Shown one piece after another: positions 55,550 to 63,896 of a stretch of DNA of 64,000 nucleotides. A model generated the notes under the pieces. The model saw nothing but the letters and a program-made list of their open reading frames with translations. It was not told where the DNA came from and ran no database searches. Within the stretch, counting starts at the first letter, position 1, and each line of letters begins with the position of its first letter. A program made the position numbers and the translations under genes. Source of the DNA: an uncultured Candidatus Neoarthromitus sp. (GTDB taxonomy: Bacteria > Bacillota > Clostridia > Clostridiales > Clostridiaceae); assembly GCA_937890765.1 (NCBI GenBank), contig CALADQ010000026.1, positions 1 to 64,000 on the forward strand, written 5' to 3'.

Positions 55550-56614
55550 CTACTTACTATTTATTTCACGAATAAGACTTTGAACTTTTCTTTCATTATC
55601 ATAATCGCTTGATTTTGCAAGTTCATATCCATCATGACTATATATAGAAATTATTTTTTTACCTTCATCAGTGTTTGCAATATTTTTCAAACTTGTCGCA
55701 AGAACATTTTTGAATTCATCAGTCATTATTTTGGAATTTTTACTTACACTAACAGTGTCATTATAAATCGGCGGAGTTACACCAATTACATTTGTTTCTT
55801 CCCAAATCGAATTTTCTCTTCCATATTCAGTCGTCCATTTATTTTGGTAATCAATTCTTGCATCTGCAAAGAACAACGCAACATCAATTTGTTCTGAAGC
55901 TAGTCTCGCAATTGAACTTCCATAGGAATCTGCTTGAACTTTGTTTGTCAAATCAGAAATTGATTTTCCATAGTTTTCTTGAAGCCAAATTGTTGGATAC
56001 AAATATCCAGCAGAAGAAGTTGGTCCCATAACGCTCCACTTAGCACTGTTCAAATCATCCCAAGTTAATTTTTCTCCATTATTAACTTTTTGTGCAAGCT
56101 CTTTCCCCTTTGGAGAAGGTCCTGCAATTATTAAAGATCTATATGAAACAGCTTGTTTACCATCTATTTGCTCAGTTGGAGTTCCATCATTCCAATCTTT
56201 TGGATTATCTGAGTTCTTACTTAAAGCTTTTCTTGTTGATGTCAACAAAACATCTGCAGAATCTTCATACATTACATATGTTCCACCTGGAATAAAACCC
56301 ACATCAACACTTCCTGATGCCAAAGCTTCACCAACGGCATCATAGCTTGTGCCAACAGAAATATCCACTTCTCCAACTTGATAACCTTGTTTAACAATTT
56401 CATCTTTTAAAATAACTTTTAATAGCTCAGTTGCAGAAATTATTTGTTCTGGGTCTTTTGAAGGAACAAATGCTATGTTTAATTTTTCTATACTAGTTAC
56501 AGCTTGTCCATTACTTTCTTTTGTTTCTTTAGTACCTCCTGCTCCAAAACAACTTGTTAAAGAGAACATTCCCAAAAACACTGCTGATATAAGGCCTAAT
56601 AACTTTTTTTTCAT
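55550..56614 (-). CDS. phnD: PhnD-type substrate-binding lipoprotein
   Basis: About 354 residues with lipobox LTSC, so membrane-anchored outside. The body is a PhnD/Cypl-type binding protein (AFVPSKDPEQI near the start; SGSVDVGFIPGGTYV; MGPTSSAGYLYP, which holds the phosphonate-group-binding Ser/Thr loop). The family binds phosphonates or phosphite, and in mycoplasma a thiamine diphosphate-like ligand. The true ligand is not predictable. The start is the ATG at 56614 after GAGGTG. It follows uraA by 33 bases with no clear terminator. Confidence 0.9.
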   Translation of the reverse strand: MKKKLLGLISAVFLGMFSLTSCFGAGGTKETKESNGQAVTSIEKLNIAFVPSKDPEQIISATELLKVILKDEIVKQGYQVGEVDISVGTSYDAVGEALASGSVDVGFIPGGTYVMYEDSADVLLTSTRKALSKNSDNPKDWNDGTPTEQIDGKQAVSYRSLIIAGPSPKGKELAQKVNNGEKLTWDDLNSAKWSVMGPTSSAGYLYPTIWLQENYGKSISDLTNKVQADSYGSSIARLASEQIDVALFFADARIDYQNKWTTEYGRENSIWEETNVIGVTPPIYNDTVSVSKNSKIMTDEFKNVLATSLKNIANTDEGKKIISIYSHDGYELAKSSDYDNERKVQSLIREINSK

Positions 56615-56647
56615 ATTGCACACCTCAAAATTATTTATTTTAATAAA

Positions 56648-57865
56648 TTAATTGTTCACTACTTTTTTAAATTCTTTATAGTTGATTATTCTGTTTATAA
56701 CTACACCTAAAATAGCTGCTAAACTTAATCCTGTTATTGAAACACCATCAGTTATAGGTATACCTATTAAAATACCTTTATTTGACATGTAAGATGTCCC
56801 AATACCTATAAGAACTATAGAAAATATAACTATTAAATTATTTTTATTTTTAGATAAACACTTACTATCTTTTATAGTCTTAACTCCTATATAAGAAATC
56901 ATTGAAAACAACATAATGCTAACCCCTCCCATAACAGAAGAAGGTATACTTTGTAAAAACGCTCCAAACACACCTATACATGAAAGAAATATTGCGTATA
57001 TAGCTGCTATTCTCAATAATAGTGGATTATAATTTTTGGTTATAGCAAGAACCGCCGTATTTTCTCCATAAGTTGTGTTAGCTGGTCCCCCAATAATCCC
57101 TGAAGCCATTGTAGCTAAACCATCTCCAAGCAAAGTCCTATTTAATCCTGGATCTTCCATAAAATTTTTACCAACCACAGCTCCATTTGTAGTCATGTCG
57201 CCAATATGTTCCATAAAAACAGTTATTACAATAGGAGCTATTATTATAATCGATTCCAAATTAAACTTAGGAAAAGAAAATTTTGGTATTTGGAAAGTAG
57301 CCGCTTGTGTTATTAAATTCAAATCCACTTGATTCAAAAATATGCTTATAGCATAACCTACCGCTATACCAACCAATATACTTAATTGCTTAAAAAATCC
57401 TTTACAAAATAAATTCACACACAAAACTACACCCAATGTTATTGCTGCAACAATAAAATTCGATGATGCCATATCAATTGCTGTTGGAATTAAATTTAAT
57501 CCAATTACCGCTATCATTGCTCCCGTTATTTGTGGTGGAAAATAACGTTTAATCTTTTCAACTCCTATAAACTTAATTATAAAAGACATTATAACGTATA
57601 TAAGACCAGCAATTACTATACCACCTTGAGCGTAAGCTATATCACCATTTGCATTTTGTGTTGCTGAAATTACGACTGGTATAAATGCGAAACTTGAACC
57701 TAGAAAAACTGGAACTTTGCCTTTTGTGCATAGATGAAATATTAACGTTCCAAGTCCTGCACAAAACAAAGCAACTGAAGGGTCAAAATTGGTAAGTATG
57801 GGAACTAAAACTGTCGCTCCAAACATAGCTAATAAATGTTGAAATGATAAAAATATATTTTTCAT
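56648..57865 (-). CDS. uraA: Uracil permease
   Basis: A 405-residue NCS2 transporter with about 14 hydrophobic segments. LLAMFGATVLVPILT near the start, VFLGSSFAFIPV, and GLGTL-type helices identify the uracil permease group (UraA/PyrP). It imports uracil by proton symport. ATG start with AAGAGG SD. A PyrR-type RNA hairpin lies between pyrR and this gene, so pyrimidine control acts here as well. Confidence 0.95.
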   Translation of the reverse strand: MKNIFLSFQHLLAMFGATVLVPILTNFDPSVALFCAGLGTLIFHLCTKGKVPVFLGSSFAFIPVVISATQNANGDIAYAQGGIVIAGLIYVIMSFIIKFIGVEKIKRYFPPQITGAMIAVIGLNLIPTAIDMASSNFIVAAITLGVVLCVNLFCKGFFKQLSILVGIAVGYAISIFLNQVDLNLITQAATFQIPKFSFPKFNLESIIIIAPIVITVFMEHIGDMTTNGAVVGKNFMEDPGLNRTLLGDGLATMASGIIGGPANTTYGENTAVLAITKNYNPLLLRIAAIYAIFLSCIGVFGAFLQSIPSSVMGGVSIMLFSMISYIGVKTIKDSKCLSKNKNNLIVIFSIVLIGIGTSYMSNKGILIGIPITDGVSITGLSLAAILGVVINRIINYKEFKKVVNN

Positions 57866-57902
57866 TGAAAGCCTCTTAAAACTTTTTAGGAGAAGTTACT
57901 CT

Positions 57903-57935
57903 CCCTTTTCGGTATCTCTGTACCGAATTAAAAGG
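57903..57935 (-). ncRNA. PyrR-binding RNA element before uraA
   Basis: On the minus strand TTCGGTA and TACCGAA (57927-57908) enclose the loop CAGAGA (57920-57915), matching the PyrR loop pattern CNGNGA, with an outer stem from CCTTTT and AAAAGG. A second small hairpin (GGAGA/TCTCC) follows but lacks a T run, so control could be at translation or by a weak attenuator. Confidence 0.6.
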
Positions 57936-57941
57936 TATGTG

Positions 57942-58478
57942 TTAATTTTTCAAAATCGTAACAGAATTTTCGTTATCAAATTCTTTAAGTTTAACACATA
58001 TAATTTCGCTTTTAGATGTTGGTACATTTTTCCCAACATAATCCGCTTTTATTGGTAATTCTTTATGGCCTCTATCAATTAATATCGCCAATTGGATTGC
58101 TTTTGGTCTATCTATATCAATTATAGCATCCAAAGCACTTCTTACAGTTCTACCCGTATAAAGAACATCATCAACTAAAACAACAATTTTATCTTTTATG
58201 TCAAAATTTATTTTTGAACCATTAACCGTTGGCTGTTGATTTTGTTTTTCAAGATCATCTCTGTAGAGACTTATGTCAAGTTCTCCAATGTTGATTGAAG
58301 AATTTTCAAATTTGTTTATTTCATCACAAATTCTCTTTGCAATATAAATTCCTCTCGTCTTTATTCCAATTAAAACAATATCGTTTACTCCTTTGTTTTT
58401 TTCGACTATCTCATGACTTATACGAGTTATCGCTCTAGAAATTGCTTTTTCATCTAATATTTGAGATTCACTAACCAT
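57942..58478 (-). CDS. pyrR: Pyrimidine operon RNA-binding regulator PyrR
   Basis: A 178-residue bifunctional protein: it binds pyr mRNA leaders in response to UMP and has uracil phosphoribosyltransferase activity. The PRPP loop [17 protein letters not shown] and the [12 protein letters not shown] start region are typical. It should act on the elements at 58493-58597 and 57903-57935. ATG start with GAGGAGG SD. First gene of the operon. Confidence 0.95.
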   Translation of the reverse strand: MVSESQILDEKAISRAITRISHEIVEKNKGVNDIVLIGIKTRGIYIAKRICDEINKFENSSINIGELDISLYRDDLEKQNQQPTVNGSKINFDIKDKIVVLVDDVLYTGRTVRSALDAIIDIDRPKAIQLAILIDRGHKELPIKADYVGKNVPTSKSEIICVKLKEFDNENSVTILKN

Positions 58479-58492
58479 AAAATCCTCCTCAA

Positions 58493-58597
58493 CAAAAATA
58501 AAAGCCTCTTATCCATAAGGATAAAAGGCTCATCAAAGCTAATACTCTACCTAAAGCATTTCCCGAACAAATATCCTTATGACCTCACTGTGCCATT
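58493..58597 (-). ncRNA. PyrR attenuator leader of pyrR operon
   Basis: In RNA order: a PyrR hairpin ATGGC-ACAGTGAG-GTCAT (58596-58579) with the CNGNGAGG loop; the antiterminator arm CATAAGGATA (58581-58572); and a terminator (58531-58501) with TTTTATTTTTG after it. The arm TATCCTTATG (58523-58514) is the exact complement of the antiterminator arm. So PyrR binding would free the terminator, and its absence would allow the antiterminator. This is a complete attenuation switch of the Bacillus pyr type. Confidence 0.85.
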
Positions 58598-58615
58598 TAA
58601 AGAATCTCCTCCTTG

Positions 58616-58644
58616 ATTATACAATTTAATCAAAAACTTTTCAA
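58616..58644 (-). promoter_or_regulatory. sigmaA promoter of pyrR operon
   Basis: On the minus strand TTGAAA (58644-58639), a 17-base spacer and TATAAT (58621-58616). It overlaps the end of the PHP gene and starts the attenuator RNA around 58609. Confidence 0.78.
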
Positions 58645-59366
58645 ATACTTTTTTGTTTATGTCTTATGAAATTTTTAAATTTCTCAACGCTTGTATTAAT
58701 TATCAACTCTTCAGGAAAGTTTGTTTCTTTTATTAAATTTAATGCAAAAGCGTGTTCGCCAACAGAAGAAGTGTAATGCGCATCACTAGAAATAGTTATA
58801 AATGCTCCCTCTTGCCTGCACACATCCAACAATTTTTTCGCATTTTCATAAGAATTAAATCGACTTCCTCCTGGTTTCAAAGAACCATTATTTAATTCAA
58901 TTAACGTATTTGTGCGTTTTGCTTTTTTGACAACCAATTCAAAATCTATTGGAACTTTTCCATCTTCAGGATGTCCAAGAATATGAACATAAGGATTATC
59001 CATAACTTTTAAAAATGCATTCGTATTTTCCTCTTTCGAGCCTGGCTTAAGACAAATTGGGTGAAAACTCGCAATAACCACATCAAGTTTGCTTATAACA
59101 TTATCAGGAAGATCGACTCCTCCATCGTAATCTAAAATATTTAATTCAACTCCCATAAAAACTTCTACATCGTGAATGTATCTATCAACAGCTTTAAAAT
59201 TTTTAAAATAAACTACATCTGGCCCTCCTGGCATTTTAGGAGCGTGATCTGTAACACAAATTAATTTTAAACCTTTTTCACTTGCAGCATATACCATTTC
59301 ATTAAGAGTTGCATAAGCGTGTCCGCTCACTGTTGTATGAGAATGTGTATCTAGTAAAATTTTCAT
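58641..59366 (-). CDS. PHP-domain phosphoesterase, YcdX type
   Basis: About 241 residues. Metal-binding motifs DTHSHT at the start, VTDHAP, HILGHPEDG and SSDAHY follow the PHP pattern. The group includes zinc-dependent phosphatases such as YcdX; the natural substrate is unknown. The start is the ATG at 59366, eight bases after AGGAG; an in-frame GTG at 59375 overlaps the SD. The gene ends inside the pyrR promoter. Confidence 0.9.
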   Translation of the reverse strand: MKILLDTHSHTTVSGHAYATLNEMVYAASEKGLKLICVTDHAPKMPGGPDVVYFKNFKAVDRYIHDVEVFMGVELNILDYDGGVDLPDNVISKLDVVIASFHPICLKPGSKEENTNAFLKVMDNPYVHILGHPEDGKVPIDFELVVKKAKRTNTLIELNNGSLKPGGSRFNSYENAKKLLDVCRQEGAFITISSDAHYTSSVGEHAFALNLIKETNFPEELIINTSVEKFKNFIRHKQKSI

Positions 59367-59441
59367 ATGAATCACTCCTATTTTTATTTTAAAATTAAAT
59401 AAATTTTACCACATCAAGATGAACTATCAAAAAATTATTTA

Positions 59442-59482
59442 ACATAAAAAGCGTTACGACATTAAATAAAGTCATAACGCTC
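59442..59482 (-). terminator. Terminator overlapping the cotS-like stop
   Basis: The arms 59450-59460 and 59471-59481 pair with one mismatch and are followed by T residues on the minus strand. The upstream arm encodes the last residues of the CotS-like protein (ERYD), so the terminator starts within the coding sequence. Confidence 0.78.
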
Positions 59483-60418
59483 ATTAAAATTAAGCTCATA
59501 ATCAACATATTTTATAAATTTACAAAACAATTTATCACTTTTCATATTTGTATCTTTTAAATAAAATTTACATGAAAGACGAACGAACTTATAGGGGTAA
59601 TCTAAATATTTACAAAAAATAAATTTTTCGAAGTCGTTAAACCTATAAAGTTCGTTGTAAATATTGTAAATGTTATTTAATATTGTGAAATCAAATTTAT
59701 TTTTATAAAAAATTCTTCGTGCAAATCTAGCCAAATCATAAATGCGATTGTTGATACAAATTCCACCGAAATCTATAATATAAACTTTATGATTTTTAAT
59801 TAGGAAATTTTGATAATACAAACTATCATGACAAATAATTTTGTTGTTCCTAGAATATTTTGAGAAATCATTTTCTTCAAGAAATTTAATTATGTTAATT
59901 ATTTTGTGAATTGCTCTTTTCACATTAAGCAAATAAAATTTATCAAGTTTGTCAACGTAAAATTTTTTCAAAATTTTTTTTTCAATATCACAAAGATTTT
60001 TCACATCTAAATTTAATTTTTTAATCCAATCAGAATTATCCTTTATATCCATATGATTATAATTTAAATTTTTCACGCAATCATGAAATTTATAAATCAT
60101 TCTCGTGCATTTCAAAATTTCTTTGTGATTTTTAAAATTTGCCTCTCTTCCGTCAATCCAATTAAAAAATCCATAAAACTTCCCACCAATTTCAAAACAA
60201 AATTTTCCATAATTATTTTTGCAAATACGATTTGTATATCTAAAATTATTTTCGCTTAAATAATTTAAAATCTTGTAAGTGTTCATAAGTTTTCTTTCAG
60301 AATTAAATTTTTTAACTAAAAAATTATTTTTATCAGAAGAGATTTTATAAGCACTTCTAACTCTTTCCACGTTGTAATTATTTATTCCATAGCTGTTTAA
60401 TATTTCGTCAAAACTCAC
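59462..60418 (-). CDS. CotS-like spore coat protein (kinase fold)
   Basis: A 318-residue protein of the CotS/YutH family, which has an aminoglycoside-phosphotransferase fold. The catalytic-loop equivalent is ICHDSLYYQNFLI and the metal-binding DFG is in YIIDFGG. Usual family loops read HGDLHxxN, so the second Asp is shifted here and activity is uncertain. CotS proteins are coat or cortex-associated in spores. The start is GTG at 60418 with a weak upstream SD. Transcribed in the same direction as the unknown genes upstream, toward the PHP gene. Confidence 0.78.
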   Translation of the reverse strand: MSFDEILNSYGINNYNVERVRSAYKISSDKNNFLVKKFNSERKLMNTYKILNYLSENNFRYTNRICKNNYGKFCFEIGGKFYGFFNWIDGREANFKNHKEILKCTRMIYKFHDCVKNLNYNHMDIKDNSDWIKKLNLDVKNLCDIEKKILKKFYVDKLDKFYLLNVKRAIHKIINIIKFLEENDFSKYSRNNKIICHDSLYYQNFLIKNHKVYIIDFGGICINNRIYDLARFARRIFYKNKFDFTILNNIYNIYNELYRFNDFEKFIFCKYLDYPYKFVRLSCKFYLKDTNMKSDKLFCKFIKYVDYELNFNERYDFI

Positions 60419-60484
60419 ATCAAAAACCCAAAAAAGTATTATTGTAAATCATATTAAGATATTTTGATTTTATAACAAAATAAT

Positions 60485-60850
60485 TTATATAACTCCATGT
60501 AACAAACTAACTTTTTTCAAAATGTCATCAACCTTCATATATTTGCACCTAAAATTTTCATTTACCTTCATAAGCTCATCAATTTGAAAAAAATATTTTT
60601 CAAAATCGTTTTTCCCAAAAATATATTTGCTTCTTGAGAAATCATTAGAAATTTCGTGTATCAAATTATCAAAAGAGTTGTTCAAGAACTGAGATTGAGA
60701 AAATCTCGCGTAAACAACATTGTCTTTATTGAAATCTATTTTAAAATGTTTATTGACCTTTAATTCATCACAATCGTTAATTAAACTATATTTTATTTCA
60801 ATGTTATCACGTTTAAGCAATGTACTTTCACTAATTAAACAATAAATCAT
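60485..60850 (-). CDS. Unknown 121-residue protein near coat genes
   Basis: A 121-residue soluble protein that I do not recognise. It opens MIYCLISESTLLKRDN and has no signal peptide or membrane helix. About the last 50 residues (FGKNDFEKYFFQIDELMKV and onward) look helical. The SD AAGGGG is 14 bases from the ATG, so initiation may be weak. It lies between the DUF4041 and cotS-like genes; a spore role is inferred only from neighbours. Confidence 0.5.
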   Translation of the reverse strand: MIYCLISESTLLKRDNIEIKYSLINDCDELKVNKHFKIDFNKDNVVYARFSQSQFLNNSFDNLIHEISNDFSRSKYIFGKNDFEKYFFQIDELMKVNENFRCKYMKVDDILKKVSLLHGVI

Positions 60851-60913
60851 ATCATCAAACTAATCCCCTTAAAACAAAAACTATTAGTAATATTATGTTC
60901 ACAATATTTCTAA

Positions 60914-62089
60914 TTATTTAACTTTAATAAATTTATTCTTGTTTAACTTTTCTATGAACATTTCTATTTCATTGTTGGAACATCTATAAAAATTTTGATA
61001 TTCCTCACAACTCCTGACCAATTTATTTTTGAAATTAGTTTTAATTTCGTTTTTTAAACCTTCGATATCATCAATTAAATACATACATTTAATCTCGTAC
61101 TCATATGGAATATGAGTGTTGTTCAATTTATTTATTTCTCTAAATGGAAATAGACTATCTGTAACGCAAATTTTAAATATATCTTTTCCGAAAGACAAAA
61201 CATTTGAAAGTATGTAAAAATATCCGCTAGTAATTTTATTTTCTTGGTACTCTATGTAAGTTTGTTTTTGTTTTAAAAATTTAAGATGACTTTCATGTTT
61301 GTTTAATCTATCTGTTAAATATTTTTTATCTTCATCATTATCAGCCTTTTCAATTAAATGTTTGTAAAGTTCAATATTTGAAATAGCCTTGACCCATTCT
61401 TTTTCAAATTTATTTCGAATAGCTCTAATCTCTTTTATACGCTTATCTTTTTTAATTTCCTCATTTAAATTTTTGCGATTTTGAATTTTTGCCCTAACAT
61501 AATCCAAACAAATTTGAAGTTCATCCTCATAAGTTTTAAAAAATTTTTGAGTTATTGCAAAATATTTTTCATCACAAATCTTTGAATAAAACGAAACCAT
61601 TTTTTCAAAATTTTCTATAGCAACAGCGAACTTTTCTTTATCAACAAAAACTTTTATAGTTTCAAACTCATTTGAAATTCCTCTAAAAATTATTTTCTCA
61701 AAACCAATGTCAGGCAAAACACAAACACTGTCTTTATAAACAAACATTTCATTATTTTTCAAAATTTTTGTACGAGAATCTTCAATATCTTTTAACTTTA
61801 AATCAAACTCCATTTCATCAAAACTAGAAATTTCTTTCACATTAAAACTAAAATTTTTTCTATAGTATGTATCTTCAACTTTGCTAAGCTGATTTTGATA
61901 ATAATTTATTTTCCTATTTAAATTGTTTATCTCAATGTCAGTTGAAATTTTAGTATCATCAAGTAACTTTTTAATTTTCACAAGTTCAGTTTCTGCTTTC
62001 TTAAACTCCAAATTAATTGAATTAATATCATTATTATCGCAATTTTGTTCTAAAACTTTCGAATTATTATTTTTTTTAAACTCAAACAA
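60914..62089 (-). CDS. DUF4041/T5orf172 (GIY-YIG-like) protein
   Basis: A 391-residue protein. A coiled coil at about 25-75, a DUF4041-like section (about 80-200; FDEMEFDLKLKDIEDSRTKI in part), a second coiled coil, and a C-terminal T5orf172/MUG113 domain (about 285-385; GYFYILSNVLSFGKDIFKI, then HERF-like end FYRCSNNEIE). In typical members KIGMTRR leads the catalytic Arg; here the text is KICVTDS and the Arg position is Glu, so the nuclease is probably inactive. The family occurs mostly in phages and defence islands. The start is TTG at 62089, nine bases after AAAGGTGG. Confidence 0.66.
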   Translation of the reverse strand: MFEFKKNNNSKVLEQNCDNNDINSINLEFKKAETELVKIKKLLDDTKISTDIEINNLNRKINYYQNQLSKVEDTYYRKNFSFNVKEISSFDEMEFDLKLKDIEDSRTKILKNNEMFVYKDSVCVLPDIGFEKIIFRGISNEFETIKVFVDKEKFAVAIENFEKMVSFYSKICDEKYFAITQKFFKTYEDELQICLDYVRAKIQNRKNLNEEIKKDKRIKEIRAIRNKFEKEWVKAISNIELYKHLIEKADNDEDKKYLTDRLNKHESHLKFLKQKQTYIEYQENKITSGYFYILSNVLSFGKDIFKICVTDSLFPFREINKLNNTHIPYEYEIKCMYLIDDIEGLKNEIKTNFKNKLVRSCEEYQNFYRCSNNEIEMFIEKLNKNKFIKVK

Positions 62090-62158
62090 AATTTAAAACC
62101 ACCTTTAAGCTTAAGTTAATTATTATCTAAACAATAAGATATCACATATAAATTTAAA

Positions 62159-62188
62159 TTTATATAAGTACTAATAATTTTATTATGC
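62159..62188 (-). promoter_or_regulatory. Possible sigmaE-type promoter of DUF4041 gene
   Basis: On the minus strand GCATAAT (62188-62182), 15 bases, then TATATAAA (62166-62159). The layout matches the sigmaE consensus partly and resembles the spoIVA candidate at 63788-63817. Confidence 0.33.
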
Positions 62189-62213
62189 TCACTTAACTAT
62201 TCCAAAATGTATG

Positions 62214-62258
62214 AACAAAAAATTAAGCACCTACACAAACGTATAGATGCTTAATTTA
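62214..62258 (-). terminator. Terminator after spoIVA
   Basis: AAATTAAGCA (62220-62229) pairs with TGCTTAATTT (62248-62257) and TTTTTTG follows on the minus strand. Confidence 0.85.
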
Positions 62259-62268
62259 AATTTTGAAA

Positions 62269-63750
62269 CTAAAGTATTATGCAAATTAAACCGCCACTAC
62301 CTTCATTAACAATTTTTTGCAACGTTTTTTGTATTTTAGCTTGAACATCTTCAGGCATTTTGTACAATTTATTTTGAAGACCTTCCTTAACCAAAACCTC
62401 TAAACTCTTTCCAAACATATTTGATTGCCACATGCTTGAAGGATCATTTTCAAATTGTTCCAAAAGAGATTTAACAAGTTCTTCAGTTTCTTTTTCTGTT
62501 CCCATTATTGGAGAAATTTCTGTTTGTATATCCGCCTTAATCAAATGAAGAGAAGGAGCAGATGCTTTAAGCTTAACGCCATAACGAGTGCCTTGTCTTA
62601 TTATTTCTGGCTCTTCAAATTTCATTTCTGAAAGTTGAGGTGCAACCAAACCATAACCTGTCTCTCTAACATCACTCAACGCACGTTCAACTTTATCATA
62701 TTCAACTTTTGCTTTATACAAATCTTTTATAAGATCTAAAAGTTGTCCTTCATCGTCTATATCTTGATCGCAAATTTCGCTCAAAATTTTGTAGAATATA
62801 TTATTGTGTATATTGAATTTTAATTTAGATTTTCCATTTCCTAAACTTGTTTCAATAATATCTATTCCACTTAAAAATTCATCTCTTTCAGTCATGTAAT
62901 CAGAAATTTTTCTTACATCACTTATTTTATTTATATCTTGACTCATGTCCTTTATAAGAGTTATGAAATTATTTTTTAACCAATGACTTGAATCAAGTCC
63001 ATTTATCCAACTTGGCAAATCAATATGAATTTCTTTGACAGGGAATTCCATCAAAACTCTTCTGAATAATTTTTCAATATCATTTTCATCCATTTTAGCA
63101 ATATCAATTGCCACTACAGGAACATCATATTTTTCCTCAAGACTTTCTTTCAATTCTTGAGTTTCTATTGTATTTGGATGTTTCGTATTTAAAACGACAA
63201 CAAAAGGTTTATTGATGCTCTTCAAATCTAAAATAACTCTTTCTTCTGCATCAACATAACTTTCTCTATCTATTCCAGTAAACGAACCATCAGTTGTAAT
63301 AACAACACCAACAGTAGAATGATCTGTTATTACTTTTCTTGTTCCAATTTCAGCGGCTTCTTCAAAAGGAATTTCTTCTTCAAACCAAGGTGTTTTTACC
63401 ATTTTAGGTGAATCACCTTCTAAATGTCCTAACGCTTCATCGACTATGTATCCAACACAATCAACTAATCTAACTTTAAATTTCAAATTTTCATTGAAAT
63501 TTATTTCTATAGCTTCATTAGGAATAAATTTAGGTTCTGTAGTATGAATGCTCTTTCCTGAACCACTTTGAGGCAATTCATCTTTAGCTCTTTCTTTTTT
63601 AAAAGAATTTTCAATTCGTGGAATTACCATTTTGTCCATGAATGTTTTAATAAAAGTAGATTTTCCTGTTCTTACTGGACCAACAACTCCAATATAAATA
63701 TCTCCTTGAGTTCTTTTTGCTATATCTTCATATATGTTTAAGTTTTCCAA
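62269..63750 (-). CDS. spoIVA: Spore coat morphogenetic ATPase SpoIVA
   Basis: About 493 residues, the normal length. The N-terminal GTPase-like domain has Walker A GPVRTGKST and Walker B VDCVGY; the middle and C-terminal domains support polymer formation. In Bacillus it polymerises on the forespore surface and is the base of the coat. The start is the TTG at 63750, eight bases after GGAGG, giving MENLNIYEDIAKRT as in the family; a GTG at 63765 overlaps the SD. A sigmaE-like promoter lies upstream. Confidence 0.96.
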   Translation of the reverse strand: MENLNIYEDIAKRTQGDIYIGVVGPVRTGKSTFIKTFMDKMVIPRIENSFKKERAKDELPQSGSGKSIHTTEPKFIPNEAIEINFNENLKFKVRLVDCVGYIVDEALGHLEGDSPKMVKTPWFEEEIPFEEAAEIGTRKVITDHSTVGVVITTDGSFTGIDRESYVDAEERVILDLKSINKPFVVVLNTKHPNTIETQELKESLEEKYDVPVVAIDIAKMDENDIEKLFRRVLMEFPVKEIHIDLPSWINGLDSSHWLKNNFITLIKDMSQDINKISDVRKISDYMTERDEFLSGIDIIETSLGNGKSKLKFNIHNNIFYKILSEICDQDIDDEGQLLDLIKDLYKAKVEYDKVERALSDVRETGYGLVAPQLSEMKFEEPEIIRQGTRYGVKLKASAPSLHLIKADIQTEISPIMGTEKETEELVKSLLEQFENDPSSMWQSNMFGKSLEVLVKEGLQNKLYKMPEDVQAKIQKTLQKIVNEGSGGLICIIL

Positions 63751-63787
63751 TCTAAGTACCTCCACATTTTTTAACTTAATCTATTAC

Positions 63788-63817
63788 AATATATATTTTC
63801 TTTTTTTCCATTTATTC
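63788..63817 (-). promoter_or_regulatory. Possible sigmaE promoter of spoIVA
   Basis: On the minus strand GAATAAA (63817-63811), a 15-base spacer and TATATATT (63795-63788). spoIVA is sigmaE-dependent in Bacillus, which supports it; the -10 match is only partial. Confidence 0.4.
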
Positions 63818-63850
63818 CAAATTAATAAATTAACTATTAAGTTTTTATAA

Positions 63851-63885
63851 ATAAAAATTCCTATACAATATAAATTGCATAGGAA
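63851..63885 (-). terminator. Terminator between gpsA and spoIVA
   Basis: TTCCTATACAAT and ATTGCATAGGAA form a stem with a short loop and one mismatch at about 63858-63885. TTTTTATTT follows on the minus strand, ending the gpsA transcript. Confidence 0.8.
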
Positions 63886-63896
63886 CAAACAAAATT

